From assembly GCA_000237975.1 (NCBI GenBank), contig CP003179.1, positions 744,001 to 808,000 of the forward strand: a stretch of 64,000 bases of DNA, in the 5' to 3' direction. A model generated the notes under the pieces. That model made no database searches, had not been told where the DNA came from, and saw only the letters and a program-made list of their open reading frames with translations. This document shows, piece by piece, positions 29,765-38,607 of this stretch (its first letter is position 1; each line of letters opens with the position of its first letter). The position numbers were made by a program, and so were the translations under genes. This DNA is from Sulfobacillus acidophilus DSM 10332 (lineage in GTDB: Bacteria; Bacillota; Sulfobacillia; Sulfobacillales; Sulfobacillaceae).

Positions 29765-30374
29765 ATGCGGTCAACACAACTGCAGCAGGAATTAGCCGCG
29801 TTGGATAATACGATTGATCACGAGCAGTGGGACCACGCTCGATCCCGGTTAGCGCAACTTCTCGAACAATGGCCGGATGACGTGGGCGTGCGCCATGATG
29901 CCGCCGTCATCGCCGCGCATGATCATCAGTGGGAGCAGGCCCAAACGTTGTGGGAGGAGATTTTACGGGAGCAACCCGCCCACCTTCCCGCGTTGATTGG
30001 CATGGGGCATGTCGCCCTCCATAAGGCCGAATGGACCGTTGCGGCGAATTACGCACGACAGGTGATGACGGCGGATTCCCGCTATCAGGCGGACGCCCGG
30101 CGCATCTTAATCATCGCATTGGCCCGACAAATTCAGGATCACCTCGCACGACAGGAGTGGCCGTTAATCCCATCCCCGGCGCACGAACTCCTGGCGTTGG
30201 ACTCGCATCATCCGTCGCGTTAACAGGTCTGGGCATGGCGGCGGTTGCAGAGACCCCATTGCAGACGGCCGAAGTGTATTTTCGACAAGCGGTTCAACAT
30301 AGTGATGCGGTTCCCGACGGGTTTCGGGCCCAAATGCTCTTTAATTTAGGCGACGTCCTGTATCGGCAACAACG
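29765..30374 (+). pseudogene. TPR-repeat protein, frameshifted and cut by IS256 copy B
   Basis: A helical-repeat protein of the tetratricopeptide type: ATG 29765, repeats around residues 15-45, 49-80 and 83-115 (VRHDAAVIAAHDHQWEQAQTL, LIGMGHVALHKAEW). The frame stops at 30223. A one-base shift near 30215 (DSHHPS to ALTGLGMAAVAETPL) continues through YFRQAVQHSDAVPDGF and MLFNLGDVLYRQQ until the IS256 element begins at 30375. The 3' part is not found beyond the element. Role unknown. Confidence 0.7.
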
Positions 30375-31761
30375 GATCAAGTCCTAATTTGTGTGTAAAA
30401 GTTCCCTTGGTTCGGAATGCGTTACGCGACCGATGTGGCTTCCGATTGCGAGGGTTCCTCTGCTGCCCCGGCCGACCGTTTCGCCTGCCAGTAGGATTCG
30501 AGGTTCAGGTACCGCGGGCCCGTGGTCCACGCCTCGTGCTGCTCCAGTAACAGCGCCCCTAAGAGGCGGATGGCGGAATCCCGGTTCGGAAAGATCCGAA
30601 TTACCCGTTCCCGGCGCCGAATTTCCGCATTGAGCCGTTCAACGCCATTCGTGGTGCGCAATCGGATCCGTAACGGTTCCGGTAATTGTAAGACGGCCAG
30701 GGCGTCCGCCAGCCCCTCCTCCAACCGCGTCAACGCCCGTCCGGCCCGCTCTTCAAAGTCCTGCACGCTCTTCTTCCATAACGTGTCGACGGTGGCCCGG
30801 TCCGGGGCTTCGAAGAGGGACCGAAGGCGCCCGTGCAGTTCCTTTTGCACCGATTTCGGGGCCGCGTCCAGCACATTCCGCGTGAGGTGGGTTTGGCACC
30901 GCTGCCAACGGGCGCCTTGAACGTGTTGGTCGATCGCCTTGCGCAGCCCGCGATGGTCATCGGAGACCACCCGATCGACGCCGGTTAACCCCCGATCTTT
31001 CAGGTCGGTAAACACGGTGGACCATGTCTGCTGAGATTCGCTGTCCCCGATCCAGAACCCCAGAATTTCCCGATACCCTGCGGCATTAATGCCGGTCACC
31101 ACACACCCGCTCCGGGGCCGCACGGCCCCGTGTTCGCGGATTTTCAGCACTAAGGCGTCGACGATCAGGAACGGGTAGGGGGTCTCGGCCAGGGACCGCG
31201 TCCGCCATGGCTTTACGGCCGCGTCGAGACCTTTCGCCAACTCGGATACGGTGGACTTAGAAAATTCCGTGCCACAGAGCTCTTCGGTGACCCGTCGGAT
31301 TTTGCGGGTGGACACCCCATTCACCACCATTTCCATCAACGTTAACACGAGGGCTTTTTCGTGACGCTGATAGCGATCAAAGAGCGCGGGACTGAACTCG
31401 CCGTCCCGCGTGCGCGGGACGTCCAGCGTCAACGTGCCGACGCGCGTCGTCAACTGCCGGCTGCGGTAGCCATTCCGATATCCTTGCCGCCCTTCGGTCC
31501 GCTCATACCGGTCGGCTTGGAGGTATTCGGTCACTTCGGCATCTAACACCTGATTTAAGACCTGTTGCAATAACTGAGCCAGCGCCTGATCTTTTTGCTC
31601 GACAAGGGCTTGGATTGTTTGAGCATCCCGCGTAATCTGATAGTGAGCCATTGCGTCATCCTCCGGGAGATTTGTGGGTTTTGTCGCTTTCAAATCTACC
31701 AAGGGAACCCAATGGCTCCTAAATCTTTAAGCCCTTTTTACACACTATACTGGACCCTACT
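30375..31761 (-). mobile_element. IS256-family element, copy B (intact)
   Basis: 1387 bp with the same ends as copy A: GATCAAGTCC at the left, GGACCCTACT at the right, and inverted GTGTGTAAAA cores. The end resembles the classical IS256 terminus (GATAAAGTCC). It interrupts the TPR gene. No direct target duplication is present (flanks GCAACAACG and TGGTTTGGA), so rearrangement has occurred at one or both ends. Confidence 0.92.
30422..31651 (-). CDS. IS256-family transposase (copy B)
   Basis: 409 residues, an intact Mutator-type DDE transposase. The start is the ATG at 31651 preceded by GGAGGATGACGCA. The DDE motifs are around FLIVDALVLKIRE (first Asp), GVDRVVSDDHRGL (second Asp, with the family SDxHxGL pattern) and NGVERLNAEIRRRERVIRIFPN (Glu). 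The ends and reading frame are both complete, so this copy could still be active and mobilise copy A. Confidence 0.95.
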   Translation of the reverse strand: MAHYQITRDAQTIQALVEQKDQALAQLLQQVLNQVLDAEVTEYLQADRYERTEGRQGYRNGYRSRQLTTRVGTLTLDVPRTRDGEFSPALFDRYQRHEKALVLTLMEMVVNGVSTRKIRRVTEELCGTEFSKSTVSELAKGLDAAVKPWRTRSLAETPYPFLIVDALVLKIREHGAVRPRSGCVVTGINAAGYREILGFWIGDSESQQTWSTVFTDLKDRGLTGVDRVVSDDHRGLRKAIDQHVQGARWQRCQTHLTRNVLDAAPKSVQKELHGRLRSLFEAPDRATVDTLWKKSVQDFEERAGRALTRLEEGLADALAVLQLPEPLRIRLRTTNGVERLNAEIRRRERVIRIFPNRDSAIRLLGALLLEQHEAWTTGPRYLNLESYWQAKRSAGAAEEPSQSEATSVA

Positions 31762-31837
31762 TGGTTTGGATGTTGATCCGGGTGTTCTCTATGTGGAAAG
31801 CAAACCGATCGCGATTCATCAGTTGATGGAATCATAG
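31762..31837 (+). pseudogene. orphan C-terminal tail right of IS256 copy B
   Basis: Immediately after the element the frame reads GLDVDPGVLYVESKPIAIH and QLMES then TAG. It has the look of a real protein terminus, but the body of the gene is missing and it does not obviously belong to the TPR gene on the other side. Evidence of a deletion next to the element. Confidence 0.4.
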
Positions 31838-32109
31838 ATCATTTTTCGGAGGCTAAAATAATAGCTTTTGAATGGACGGGGATCCCCGCGGGAATCAGGT
31901 TGGTGTTTCCGACCCGCCTGGACGGGAATGAGCGTGTCTGACGGTCCCAGCCCCATGGTTAGGTTGCATAGGTTCCGTTTACTGTTCAGGTACTCGTCAG
32001 CACTGGTCGTGCATCCCACGCAGTTGTTTAACCTAAGGGGCTTGACGCCCGTCGATCTAACAACGTTGAATGATAGGCATGAACAGACTATAGTGGGCCT
32101 CAACACCCG
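31838..32109. other. non-coding stretch upstream of the EamA gene end
   Basis: Open frames are short and unconvincing on both strands; nothing recognised. Confidence 0.3.
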
Positions 32110-33003
32110 CTAATAGTTTGTTGAATGGGTTTGTTTCCTACGCGGGGCCGCTGGTGCGGAGAGTTGGGCAAGGATTAGGCCACCGATAACCAACAGGGTC
32201 GCCCCGATATTAGCCCATGTGATAAATTCATGGAGCAAAAGCCATCCTAAAATATAACCGATGACGGGCGTTAACAAAAGCCAAAAGCTGGCTTGTCTGG
32301 CCCCGCCGTGTCTGAGCAGATGAAACCAGAGAAGCATAGCGCCTATGGACACACCGCCAATAAGCCATACGAGAGCACCCCACCATTGTGCATTCCAGTG
32401 AATGGGCACGGTTCCTTCGGTGCCGAGCGCTACAGGCCAGAGTAAGGTGGCGCCTGTTAAGAGTTGCCACATGTTGACTTCGATATTAGGCAAATCGATG
32501 TGACTGACGTGAAAATAGACACTGCCTAGAGCCATCGCGGTCTGTCCCAGCACAATTAGCGCCAACGACCACATCGGGGTTTGCCATTGCCATAAAGACT
32601 GTCCGGCGCCTAACGCCAGGCCTGCTGTGGCCAGAATGAGTCCTACCCATTGGTTACGGGTAATGATGCGATGAAGGACGAAGCGCTCCACCAGCAATAC
32701 CATTAATGGATTCGTTGCCACGAACAAATTAAACAGGCCAGCGGGTATGACGGTCAATGCGATGAAAGAGGCTCCCAAATATACGGTGGTGTTTAACGCC
32801 CCTAAAATGAACAACGGTCGCCACCACCGTCGCGGGGGTATTAGCGGATGATAGGTAATCCGGCGTATGATGAGCAGAAACACTCCGGCGAAGGTAAAAC
32901 GAAAACTGGCTAACATTAACGGGGGGCCTGCCATGAGGCCAAATTTCGTCGCGATTGCCGCAGATGCCCACAATATGGTATAGATGATCGCTTCGGCCGT
33001 CAT
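32110..33003 (-). CDS. EamA-family (DMT) transporter
   Basis: 297 residues with ten predicted helices in two EamA repeats (about 5-135 and 150-285), typical of drug/metabolite exporters such as RhaT and YdcZ relatives. Residues such as AAIATKFGLMAGPPLMLASFRF in helices 1-2 and LLLTPVIGYILGWLLLHE in the second repeat show the family pattern. The ATG at 33003 overlaps the stop of the small upstream gene (ATGA). Substrate unknown. Confidence 0.85.
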   Translation of the reverse strand: MTAEAIIYTILWASAAIATKFGLMAGPPLMLASFRFTFAGVFLLIIRRITYHPLIPPRRWWRPLFILGALNTTVYLGASFIALTVIPAGLFNLFVATNPLMVLLVERFVLHRIITRNQWVGLILATAGLALGAGQSLWQWQTPMWSLALIVLGQTAMALGSVYFHVSHIDLPNIEVNMWQLLTGATLLWPVALGTEGTVPIHWNAQWWGALVWLIGGVSIGAMLLWFHLLRHGGARQASFWLLLTPVIGYILGWLLLHEFITWANIGATLLVIGGLILAQLSAPAAPRRKQTHSTNY

Positions 33004-33233
33004 TCGGTTCCCCTGGGCGTGGCCAGAATTTGATATACCAAGTGTCCTACTGGTCGCCCCTGTTGCCATTGAATCCACGCATCGTGAGCACTTAACCACG
33101 GCCAATCCTGGGTGACTTGCGTTACATCGCCCCAGGTCACCGGACCTAACAGTTTGACACCGCACGTTAGGGATTGCAGATCGAGGTTGTCCCAAGCTTC
33201 GTGGAATTTCGCTAGCGCATCCGTTCCCGTCAT
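33000..33233 (-). CDS. small protein, possibly NTF2/SnoaL-like fragment
   Basis: 77 residues beginning MTGTDALAKFHEAWDNLDL, like the first helix of NTF2/SnoaL-like proteins, but too short for a full domain. The rest (HDAWIQWQQGRPVGHLVY) is not recognised. The ATG (33233-33231) follows the transposase stop TAA with no gap, and the ribosome site GAGGAAAT lies within the transposase coding end. The stop overlaps the EamA start. It is therefore expressed as a polycistron with EamA, and perhaps with the transposase. Confidence 0.5.
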   Translation of the reverse strand: MTGTDALAKFHEAWDNLDLQSLTCGVKLLGPVTWGDVTQVTQDWPWLSAHDAWIQWQQGRPVGHLVYQILATPRGTE

Positions 33234-34499
33234 TTAACCGATTTCCTCGGTTTTTTGGTTGATTTGTGGAGATACGGCGGCTTTTAAGGCCGTTTGTAGC
33301 AACGGTATCTCACGATAACCGGGAATGCGTGTTAATGTGTCCTCAATGAAAAAACTGGCCGACGCCAACCAGCGCAGGACTTGTTGCCCGTTAGTCCAAT
33401 GTTTCACGTTCTGCGCATGCGTCCGGAATTGACTGTTGAGCGATTCCATGGCATTCGTGTTGGCCAACGTTTGGCGTAAGAGGCCCGGAAGGCCTAAACG
33501 ATGCACGGTGAGGGTCTCCTCCATCCCTTCTCGGAGGCTCCCGGCCGCGCCGGGATGGTCACGTTCCAATTCCTTGGCGATCGCTTCTAGGGCTTGGGCA
33601 GCCGTGTCCGCATCCGGTTCCCGATAGGCTTTTCGTAATTTCTGGCGGATGCGGTGTTCCGCCGATTTGGGCAAGTGGTCCAGCACGTTCCGTTGCTTAT
33701 GGATTTGGCCGCGTTGGATCAGGACCTGATGCCCCCACACTTCCCGCACGGCTTTGGCCAAGGCTTTCGCGCCATCGATCACCACGAGCAACCCCTGCGC
33801 GGCCGTCAGGCCGCGGGTGATCAAATCCTGCAATAAGGTCATGACCACCGTATGATTTTCGGTGGCCCCTTCCACCAATCCCAGCACGCGTTTGTGGCCT
33901 TCCGCATCAATGCCCAAGGCCCCGACCACCAGGTGGTCGGCGACCCGCAGCCCATCAATCATGAGGACGACCCACGTTCGGTCGTCCAACCGTCGGTTCA
34001 GAAAGCGGTCGAGCGCTTGTTGGGTGGCCTGAATAAATCGTCGGCTGACCGTGCTTTTGCTGGGGCCGGGTTGCGCGGCGGCCGCTTCCCAGGCCGCGTC
34101 CGCATGGACCTGTTGACGGCTGGCTAAGCCATAGAGCATCCGTTCCAACACCGTCTGGGTGGCAAGAGCCGGGTCCTGAAATTGATGATAGGTCTCTACA
34201 GGAATTTCGCCCGACCCATCGGTCGCCCGGATCCGGGGATGGGTAACGGCGATTTTTCGATCGCCCAGATACACACGGCCGGCTTCGGTGCCATGTCGCA
34301 CCGCTTGACGGTGCGGATTATGCCGCCCTAGAGGTCCTGCTAACTGCTCGACTTCGGCGGCCATCATCTGCTGCAAAACCTGCAATCCGATGCGTACCGA
34401 CAGGGCCAACAGCCCGTCCTGCGCATCGTGCAGGATATCGACCCATGGCACGGTCAGCGTCTGTTCCGGGCGGGGCTTTTTCGTTATACTGGAAGTCAC
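33234..34499 (-). CDS. IS256-type transposase embedded in an operon-like arrangement
   Basis: 421 residues of a Mutator-family transposase distinct from copies A and B: AEVEQLAGPLGRH, VVLMIDGLRVADHL (first Asp), LLVVIDGAKALAKAV (second Asp) and NTNAMESLNSQFRTH (Glu). I chose the GTG at 34499 because AAGGAGG lies just upstream. It ends one base before the next gene and starts 34 bases after the methyltransferase stop, and I see no IS256-like GTGTAAAA inverted repeats. A 7-bp repeat TCGCTAG (33209-33215 and 34559-34565) flanks it and may be a target duplication. Confidence 0.85.
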   Translation of the reverse strand: MTSSITKKPRPEQTLTVPWVDILHDAQDGLLALSVRIGLQVLQQMMAAEVEQLAGPLGRHNPHRQAVRHGTEAGRVYLGDRKIAVTHPRIRATDGSGEIPVETYHQFQDPALATQTVLERMLYGLASRQQVHADAAWEAAAAQPGPSKSTVSRRFIQATQQALDRFLNRRLDDRTWVVLMIDGLRVADHLVVGALGIDAEGHKRVLGLVEGATENHTVVMTLLQDLITRGLTAAQGLLVVIDGAKALAKAVREVWGHQVLIQRGQIHKQRNVLDHLPKSAEHRIRQKLRKAYREPDADTAAQALEAIAKELERDHPGAAGSLREGMEETLTVHRLGLPGLLRQTLANTNAMESLNSQFRTHAQNVKHWTNGQQVLRWLASASFFIEDTLTRIPGYREIPLLQTALKAAVSPQINQKTEEIG

Positions 34500-34533
34500 T
34501 AGCGATTCCTCCTTCATGATGGGGTAGACCTCT

Positions 34534-35361
34534 CTAGTAAACCAGAGAGCCATCGGGATCGCTAGTTTCAATTTCCACGAAAAATGGGGCATTCTCTTGC
34601 AGATCCACGAAGCGAAAGGTTACCGAATATCGAGATTCTGCCCAGGCATAGCCCGGCAAGACGTCTTCCGGCTCGGTTTGTTCCTTTAAACCCACGACAA
34701 GCAGTTGATAATCGTATCCGGTAGTCTCAAACAAATTATGAAGGATAGGGAACGCCATACGACCGCCGATACTACATAAAATTTTGCCTGATGAGTTCAG
34801 GTGAGCACGAGCCTCTTGCAAAATTTGTTGATGACTCGACAATAAATACGCCGTGATTGGAGAATCGTCATGATCCGGAACGGGAGTAGGTAGGTAAGTT
34901 GCGGATAAGATGGAATGCTCGTAGGGAAGGGGTTTATACAAAGGTATGTTGGGTAAGTTTTCATAAATTAAATCCACGAAAATTGAACGAGGAAGGCCAG
35001 ACAAGAACCTACTGTGACGCACATTAATCTGCGGAGGCTCATCCATCATTGCGACATTATGAACGATATTGTCATACGCGAGCGGAATAACTTGCTCATG
35101 AATGTCTAACGCCCAGATGGTTCGAGGCCGAAGAATATACGCCGCGCCAATGGCGTCAAGCCCGATACCGGTTCCCACGGTCACAAATGATTGAATCGAC
35201 AACCTTAATCGTTCACCAAGTAATCGAAAGGCGGTAAAGGTGAACTCCAACCAGTCTCCCGTCAATGCGACTTTTGGCCCGTATGCGTAATCGTTCGAGT
35301 TTAATTCAACATAAGGATCGTGCTGCCGCGCAAAATAAGGCCATGTCATCAAGCGCATCAT
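34534..35361 (-). CDS. class I SAM-dependent methyltransferase
   Basis: 275 residues. Motif I FVTVGTGIGLDAIGAAY (SAM-binding Gly loop), an acidic residue after it (ALDIHEQ) and motif IV YENLPNIPL, comparable to the (N/D)PP(Y/F) or NLPY motif of HemK, PrmA and KsgA relatives, are all visible. The methylated substrate is not evident; NLP-type motifs occur in enzymes acting on amide or exocyclic nitrogens. The start is the ATG at 35361, with a second in-frame ATG one codon later. It heads the minus-strand run that includes the transposase, the 77-residue gene and EamA. Confidence 0.75.
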   Translation of the reverse strand: MMRLMTWPYFARQHDPYVELNSNDYAYGPKVALTGDWLEFTFTAFRLLGERLRLSIQSFVTVGTGIGLDAIGAAYILRPRTIWALDIHEQVIPLAYDNIVHNVAMMDEPPQINVRHSRFLSGLPRSIFVDLIYENLPNIPLYKPLPYEHSILSATYLPTPVPDHDDSPITAYLLSSHQQILQEARAHLNSSGKILCSIGGRMAFPILHNLFETTGYDYQLLVVGLKEQTEPEDVLPGYAWAESRYSVTFRFVDLQENAPFFVEIETSDPDGSLVY

Positions 35362-35573
35362 GGCTTAATCCCCCCGAGTCCAAAAGAACTGTGAATTATG
35401 TCTGCCATTATTTCTAACTAGATGAATGATGGCAATAGGTTAGAACATTGAATAGATTGGTACATGAGACAATTACGGCGTCTTTTAAGCTCTCTACGAA
35501 CCGTTCCAATGATCCGCTATGCTAGGATAAATGACAGATGATTGTCCGAGAAGTGATATGGGAAGGGTTTTGA

Positions 35574-36156
35574 ATGGGTACCCCGAAATTTACCACATTT
35601 GGAGGAAGCCTCAGCGTAAATTTTGTAAATACTGTTCAACGCCATAGGAGGCGAACGTGGGACCTTCTCGGGTCGCCATTGGCGGTTATCCAATGGATTG
35701 AGACAATGACCCAATCCGGGTGGTTGTTCCCCAGTCAACAGGAACGACTCGTCACCACCCCATTTACCGATGCCGATATCCCGCGTATCGCCCAATTTCG
35801 GGAGGTCTGTCGTCGTTTTTTGTCCGCCGAAATTTCCTTAATGGTTTTCCAATCCCATTTGGAATCAATCATCAATGACACTCCTCTCGTGTTTCGCGTC
35901 GAGTACCCAAAACAACGCTTATCAATGGGTGTGTCTTCCCGTTCAAGGCGGTGCATTGGGATTGTTGTCTCTCTTGTCTTATGATTGGATGAATCTTATT
36001 GTCTCCAGTCAAATTACCCGTGTGACAAGGTGTACTAACCCGCAATGCTTGGCCTATTTTGTTAACACCAGTGGGCGTCGAAAATGGTGTTCTATGGATG
36101 ATTGCGGTAATCGTGCCAAAAACGTTCGGTATCATCTCAGACGACAAAACCAGTAA
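35574..36156 (+). pseudogene. CGNR zinc-finger transcriptional regulator, frameshifted
   Basis: The N-terminal part (GTPKFTTFGGSLSVNFVNT) is an ABATE domain. The C-terminal part (CTNPQCLAYFVNTSGRRKWC then SMDDCGNRAKNVRYHLRR) is a textbook CGNR zinc finger. The two halves are in different frames. Removing one base near 35892 joins DTPLVF to ASSTQNNAYQW, giving about 193 residues. ABATE-CGNR proteins are putative transcription regulators. Upstream, 35362-35573 is non-coding. Confidence 0.85.
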
Positions 36157-36478
36157 GTCTAGCATCTTGTATATATAAACCGGCTTATCGATGTGAAAGC
36201 TATTGGGCCTTTGGCTACGCACCCGGTCAGCACCTCTTCGGCCTAGTGAATCCTCTCAAAAGGCCGCAAGACGTTATACGTGCCCCGTAAGAGAGCGGAT
36301 GGGACGATTTAACGGGCCGAATGCCACGCCCTACTTTCTCCAGGCGAGCGATATCTAGCGTGGCTCGAACGAATTTGGGTAAAACGATGTGCTCAAGTCA
36401 AAAAGGTACCTCCCTGCATTGCAGGGTGGTGATGGAAGCCTGGGTATAAGCGTCTCAACAGAATGGAGGGCATGAGTC
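36157..36478. other. 322-bp stretch without a recognised gene
   Basis: No convincing frame on either strand. A short inverted repeat (CTGCATTGCAG, 36413-36423) precedes the next gene. Confidence 0.4.
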
Positions 36479-36745
36479 ATGTCTGGCAGCCCGTCCCAAC
36501 AGGCTATCCGTGAACACCTGTCAACGACACGCTGGGCCATACTGAAGGGGTGGCAACGGCTGACGGGATGTTCGGAACAGGAGGTGCAGTTTGCGTTGGA
36601 TGCTTTGGGGGCGGATCACGTTATGGGCATTTTGTATGTCGTCCAGTATCCGCGGTGTGGGCATGCGGCTGACGTATTAAAGGAACCCATTATTCGGCAA
36701 GTCGGACAGTGTTCGCTGTGTGAGGCCGAGTGTGAACGGGCATAA
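36479..36745 (+). CDS. small Cys-containing protein of unknown function
   Basis: 88 residues with a helical N-terminus (REHLSTTRWAILKGWQRLTG) and a C-terminal Cys cluster (YPRCGHAADVL, then GQCSLCEAECERA) that could bind zinc or an iron-sulfur cluster. GGAGGGC is six to seven bases upstream of the ATG. No family is recognised. It is convergent with the integrase fragment. Confidence 0.5.
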   Translation: MSGSPSQQAIREHLSTTRWAILKGWQRLTGCSEQEVQFALDALGADHVMGILYVVQYPRCGHAADVLKEPIIRQVGQCSLCEAECERA

Positions 36746-36766
36746 ATGACATGCAACCAATCCGGA

Positions 36767-37027
36767 TCATAGGTCACCGGGTCCCATCGTTTTCACTGCC
36801 GATTGGAACCATTCGTCAAGGTATTCGTTCAGTGTGAGCCGTTGGGGGGTCACCAGGGAACCCGTATCGTGATCCCGCAACAAGGCGTTGAGAACCTGTT
36901 GCGCTTCTTTTTTCGTGCCATGAACCGTCTTGTTGATATATTTGCGCTTTCCCGTCTTGGGATCCCGACTAATAAAGATCCGAATCAGCCACGTCCGGTT
37001 CCCTCGGGAGATGATTTGTCCAGCCAT
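36767..37027 (-). pseudogene. tyrosine integrase, N-terminal fragment
   Basis: About 80 residues matching the arm-binding domain of phage/ICE tyrosine recombinases (NRTWLIRIFISRDPKTGKRK, then GTKKEAQQVLNALLRDHDTG and LTLNEYLDEWFQ). The ATG at 37027 has GGAGGAACA upstream. The core-binding and catalytic domains (R-H-R-Y) are absent, so the protein cannot recombine DNA. It lies downstream of an excisionase gene on the same strand, the usual xis-int order. Confidence 0.85.
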
Positions 37028-37139
37028 ATTTGTTCCTCCTGTGTGTTTTTCCCAACGGCACACATTTGGCACACAGCCATCATGATACTGTTGTGTAGTA
37101 ATGGTTTAAAGAGTGAGCAGGAGATAAATAATCTTTTGC

Positions 37140-37346
37140 TCACCCACCATCCCGTGACCGCACCGGGTTGGCTGGGGATGGTGCCTGGATGAGGTCCCAA
37201 AGCTTATCGCGGGGGATGCGCACTTGGCGTCCGAACCGGATGACGGGGATTACGTTTTGCGAAATGAGGTCGTACACGCGCCAACGGGAGACCCTGAGAA
37301 TGTCGGCCGCCTCTTGAGCGGTCAATAAAACCGGATAGGAATCCAT
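37140..37346 (-). CDS. xis: excisionase (HTH_17 family)
   Basis: 68 residues with the classic excisionase pattern LLTAQEAADILRVSRWRVYDLISQNVIPVIRFGRQVRIPRDKLWDLI. It acts as a DNA-bending directionality factor for an integrase. The ATG at 37346 has AAGGAGATGATGG upstream. It precedes the integrase fragment at 36767 and follows the Cys-rich VLP gene, all on the minus strand, as in Tn916-like and other integrative elements. It is not similar beyond the family level to the protein at 15692. Confidence 0.85.
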   Translation of the reverse strand: MDSYPVLLTAQEAADILRVSRWRVYDLISQNVIPVIRFGRQVRIPRDKLWDLIQAPSPANPVRSRDGG

Positions 37347-37528
37347 TTACCATCATCTCCTTGAACGGGGTCTACTCAAGTAGAAAAAACCGGCAGAATT
37401 TAGGGAGCATCAAGCGATAGCCATGTGGGAGAGCCCCAAAACCACGCGTTGCAAATCGGGGACGCCGATTGTCTGGTTCTTGATACCGCTCTATGTCGTT
37501 GGATCGTACGGGCTCATCAGGGGGATCG

Positions 37529-38083
37529 TCAAAATGTCCCAATCCTATCAATTTCCATCATCTCTGGGTTACACAGATCTTTTGCCACGGCGCTGTTTTT
37601 CGCCTTACGACGACGGTATGCACGCGACGCCTTTGCTTGGGCCTTTTTCCGTTGCCGATCGCGGCATGACGGACAGAACTTCTGGTTCCGTCCTGTCTTC
37701 ATAAAAGGGACATGACAGGACTGGCACCGTGCGGTCGGAAGTGGGCCTCCACGTTGGGTCAGCCTGTTGAGCTGCCGACGATATTCCGCCTCTAATGGCG
37801 CTAGGTGCGGCAGTACCGCTTCTTCAAAGTAGATACAGCGGGTCAATGGACCATTTCTGATGCCGGGTTGGAGTAGCGGACATGGTTGGTCTAATAGTAG
37901 ACAGGTCTTGCGCATCGAGAAATTGGCACAGTCCTGTTTGACGGTATGGGCAATTTTTCGGCGGAGTTGTTGACGTGTGATGCGGATGACCACCTTTCGT
38001 GAAATCCCTAGGACGCCGGATACGGAAGTTAGAATGGCTGACGACGACACCCGACCGTTCCCTAGCTTCAAATGCCCCTTCAT
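37529..38083 (-). CDS. Cys-rich VLP-domain protein of mobile elements
   Basis: Up to 184 residues. The segment ITRQQLRRKIAHTVKQDCANF, CLLLDQPCPLL, CIYFEEAVLP is the Cys_rich_VLP domain common in phages and conjugative elements. A C-terminal zinc ribbon (CQSCHVPFMKTGRNQKFCPSC) and a very basic tail (KKAQAKASRAYRRRK) follow, the latter suggesting nucleic-acid binding. The ATG at 38083 lacks a good ribosome site; GTG at 37993 (VVIRITRQQ) is a likely alternative start. It belongs with the xis/int remnants. Confidence 0.7.
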   Translation of the reverse strand: MKGHLKLGNGRVSSSAILTSVSGVLGISRKVVIRITRQQLRRKIAHTVKQDCANFSMRKTCLLLDQPCPLLQPGIRNGPLTRCIYFEEAVLPHLAPLEAEYRRQLNRLTQRGGPLPTARCQSCHVPFMKTGRNQKFCPSCRDRQRKKAQAKASRAYRRRKAKNSAVAKDLCNPEMMEIDRIGTF

Positions 38084-38607
38084 ACGTATTACTCGCCGTG
38101 ACCCTATTCTTTTTGACAGTCCTAGTGGCGGGGGCTACGAAGAAATTTTTTCTCTGAGCAAATTCGTCCGGCCCATGCGCCATCTTGGCGGTTATTTGGT
38201 GAGGGCGATGGGAGCCCTGCGTCCCTAACGAAATGGGGTGCGTCAACCGTTTTAATGGTCGTAGCCAGAGAAGAAAGGTTATCATAAGACCCCGTCACAA
38301 TCGATACCGGAAAGCCTTGCCTGGACTAGCGTTCAGCGTGCTAAAAATATGACGGGAGACCATCGCGGTTGGCGACGCGGTTTTGATCCGCTCCCGAACC
38401 TTCAGAGGGGTGTTTGGGGCTGAGGATCAACTGTACTCAGCAAAGCTTCCTAATAAAAAATAAAGCGAGCCTAAGCACAAAAATTTTTTCTCAAATTGGG
38501 GCAAGATCCCTGTCAAAACGGGCAGGGTCACCGGGAGTATGTATATTAGATAAATGCTTGGAAAAAATTTATGCTTAATGAGTGTAGATGCCCCCCACTG
38601 CTGAGAT
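38084..38607. other. 524-bp stretch without a recognised gene
   Basis: No convincing frame. AT-rich around 38450-38580 and ends at the left terminus of the IS256 element. Confidence 0.4.

Noticed and set aside
33199-34583. TTCGTGGAA-type inverted similarity around the embedded IS256 transposase as its terminal repeats
   Set aside because: It would place the element ends inside the flanking coding regions and breaks down after nine to ten bases; the 7-bp TCGCTAG repeat fits better but is also weak.
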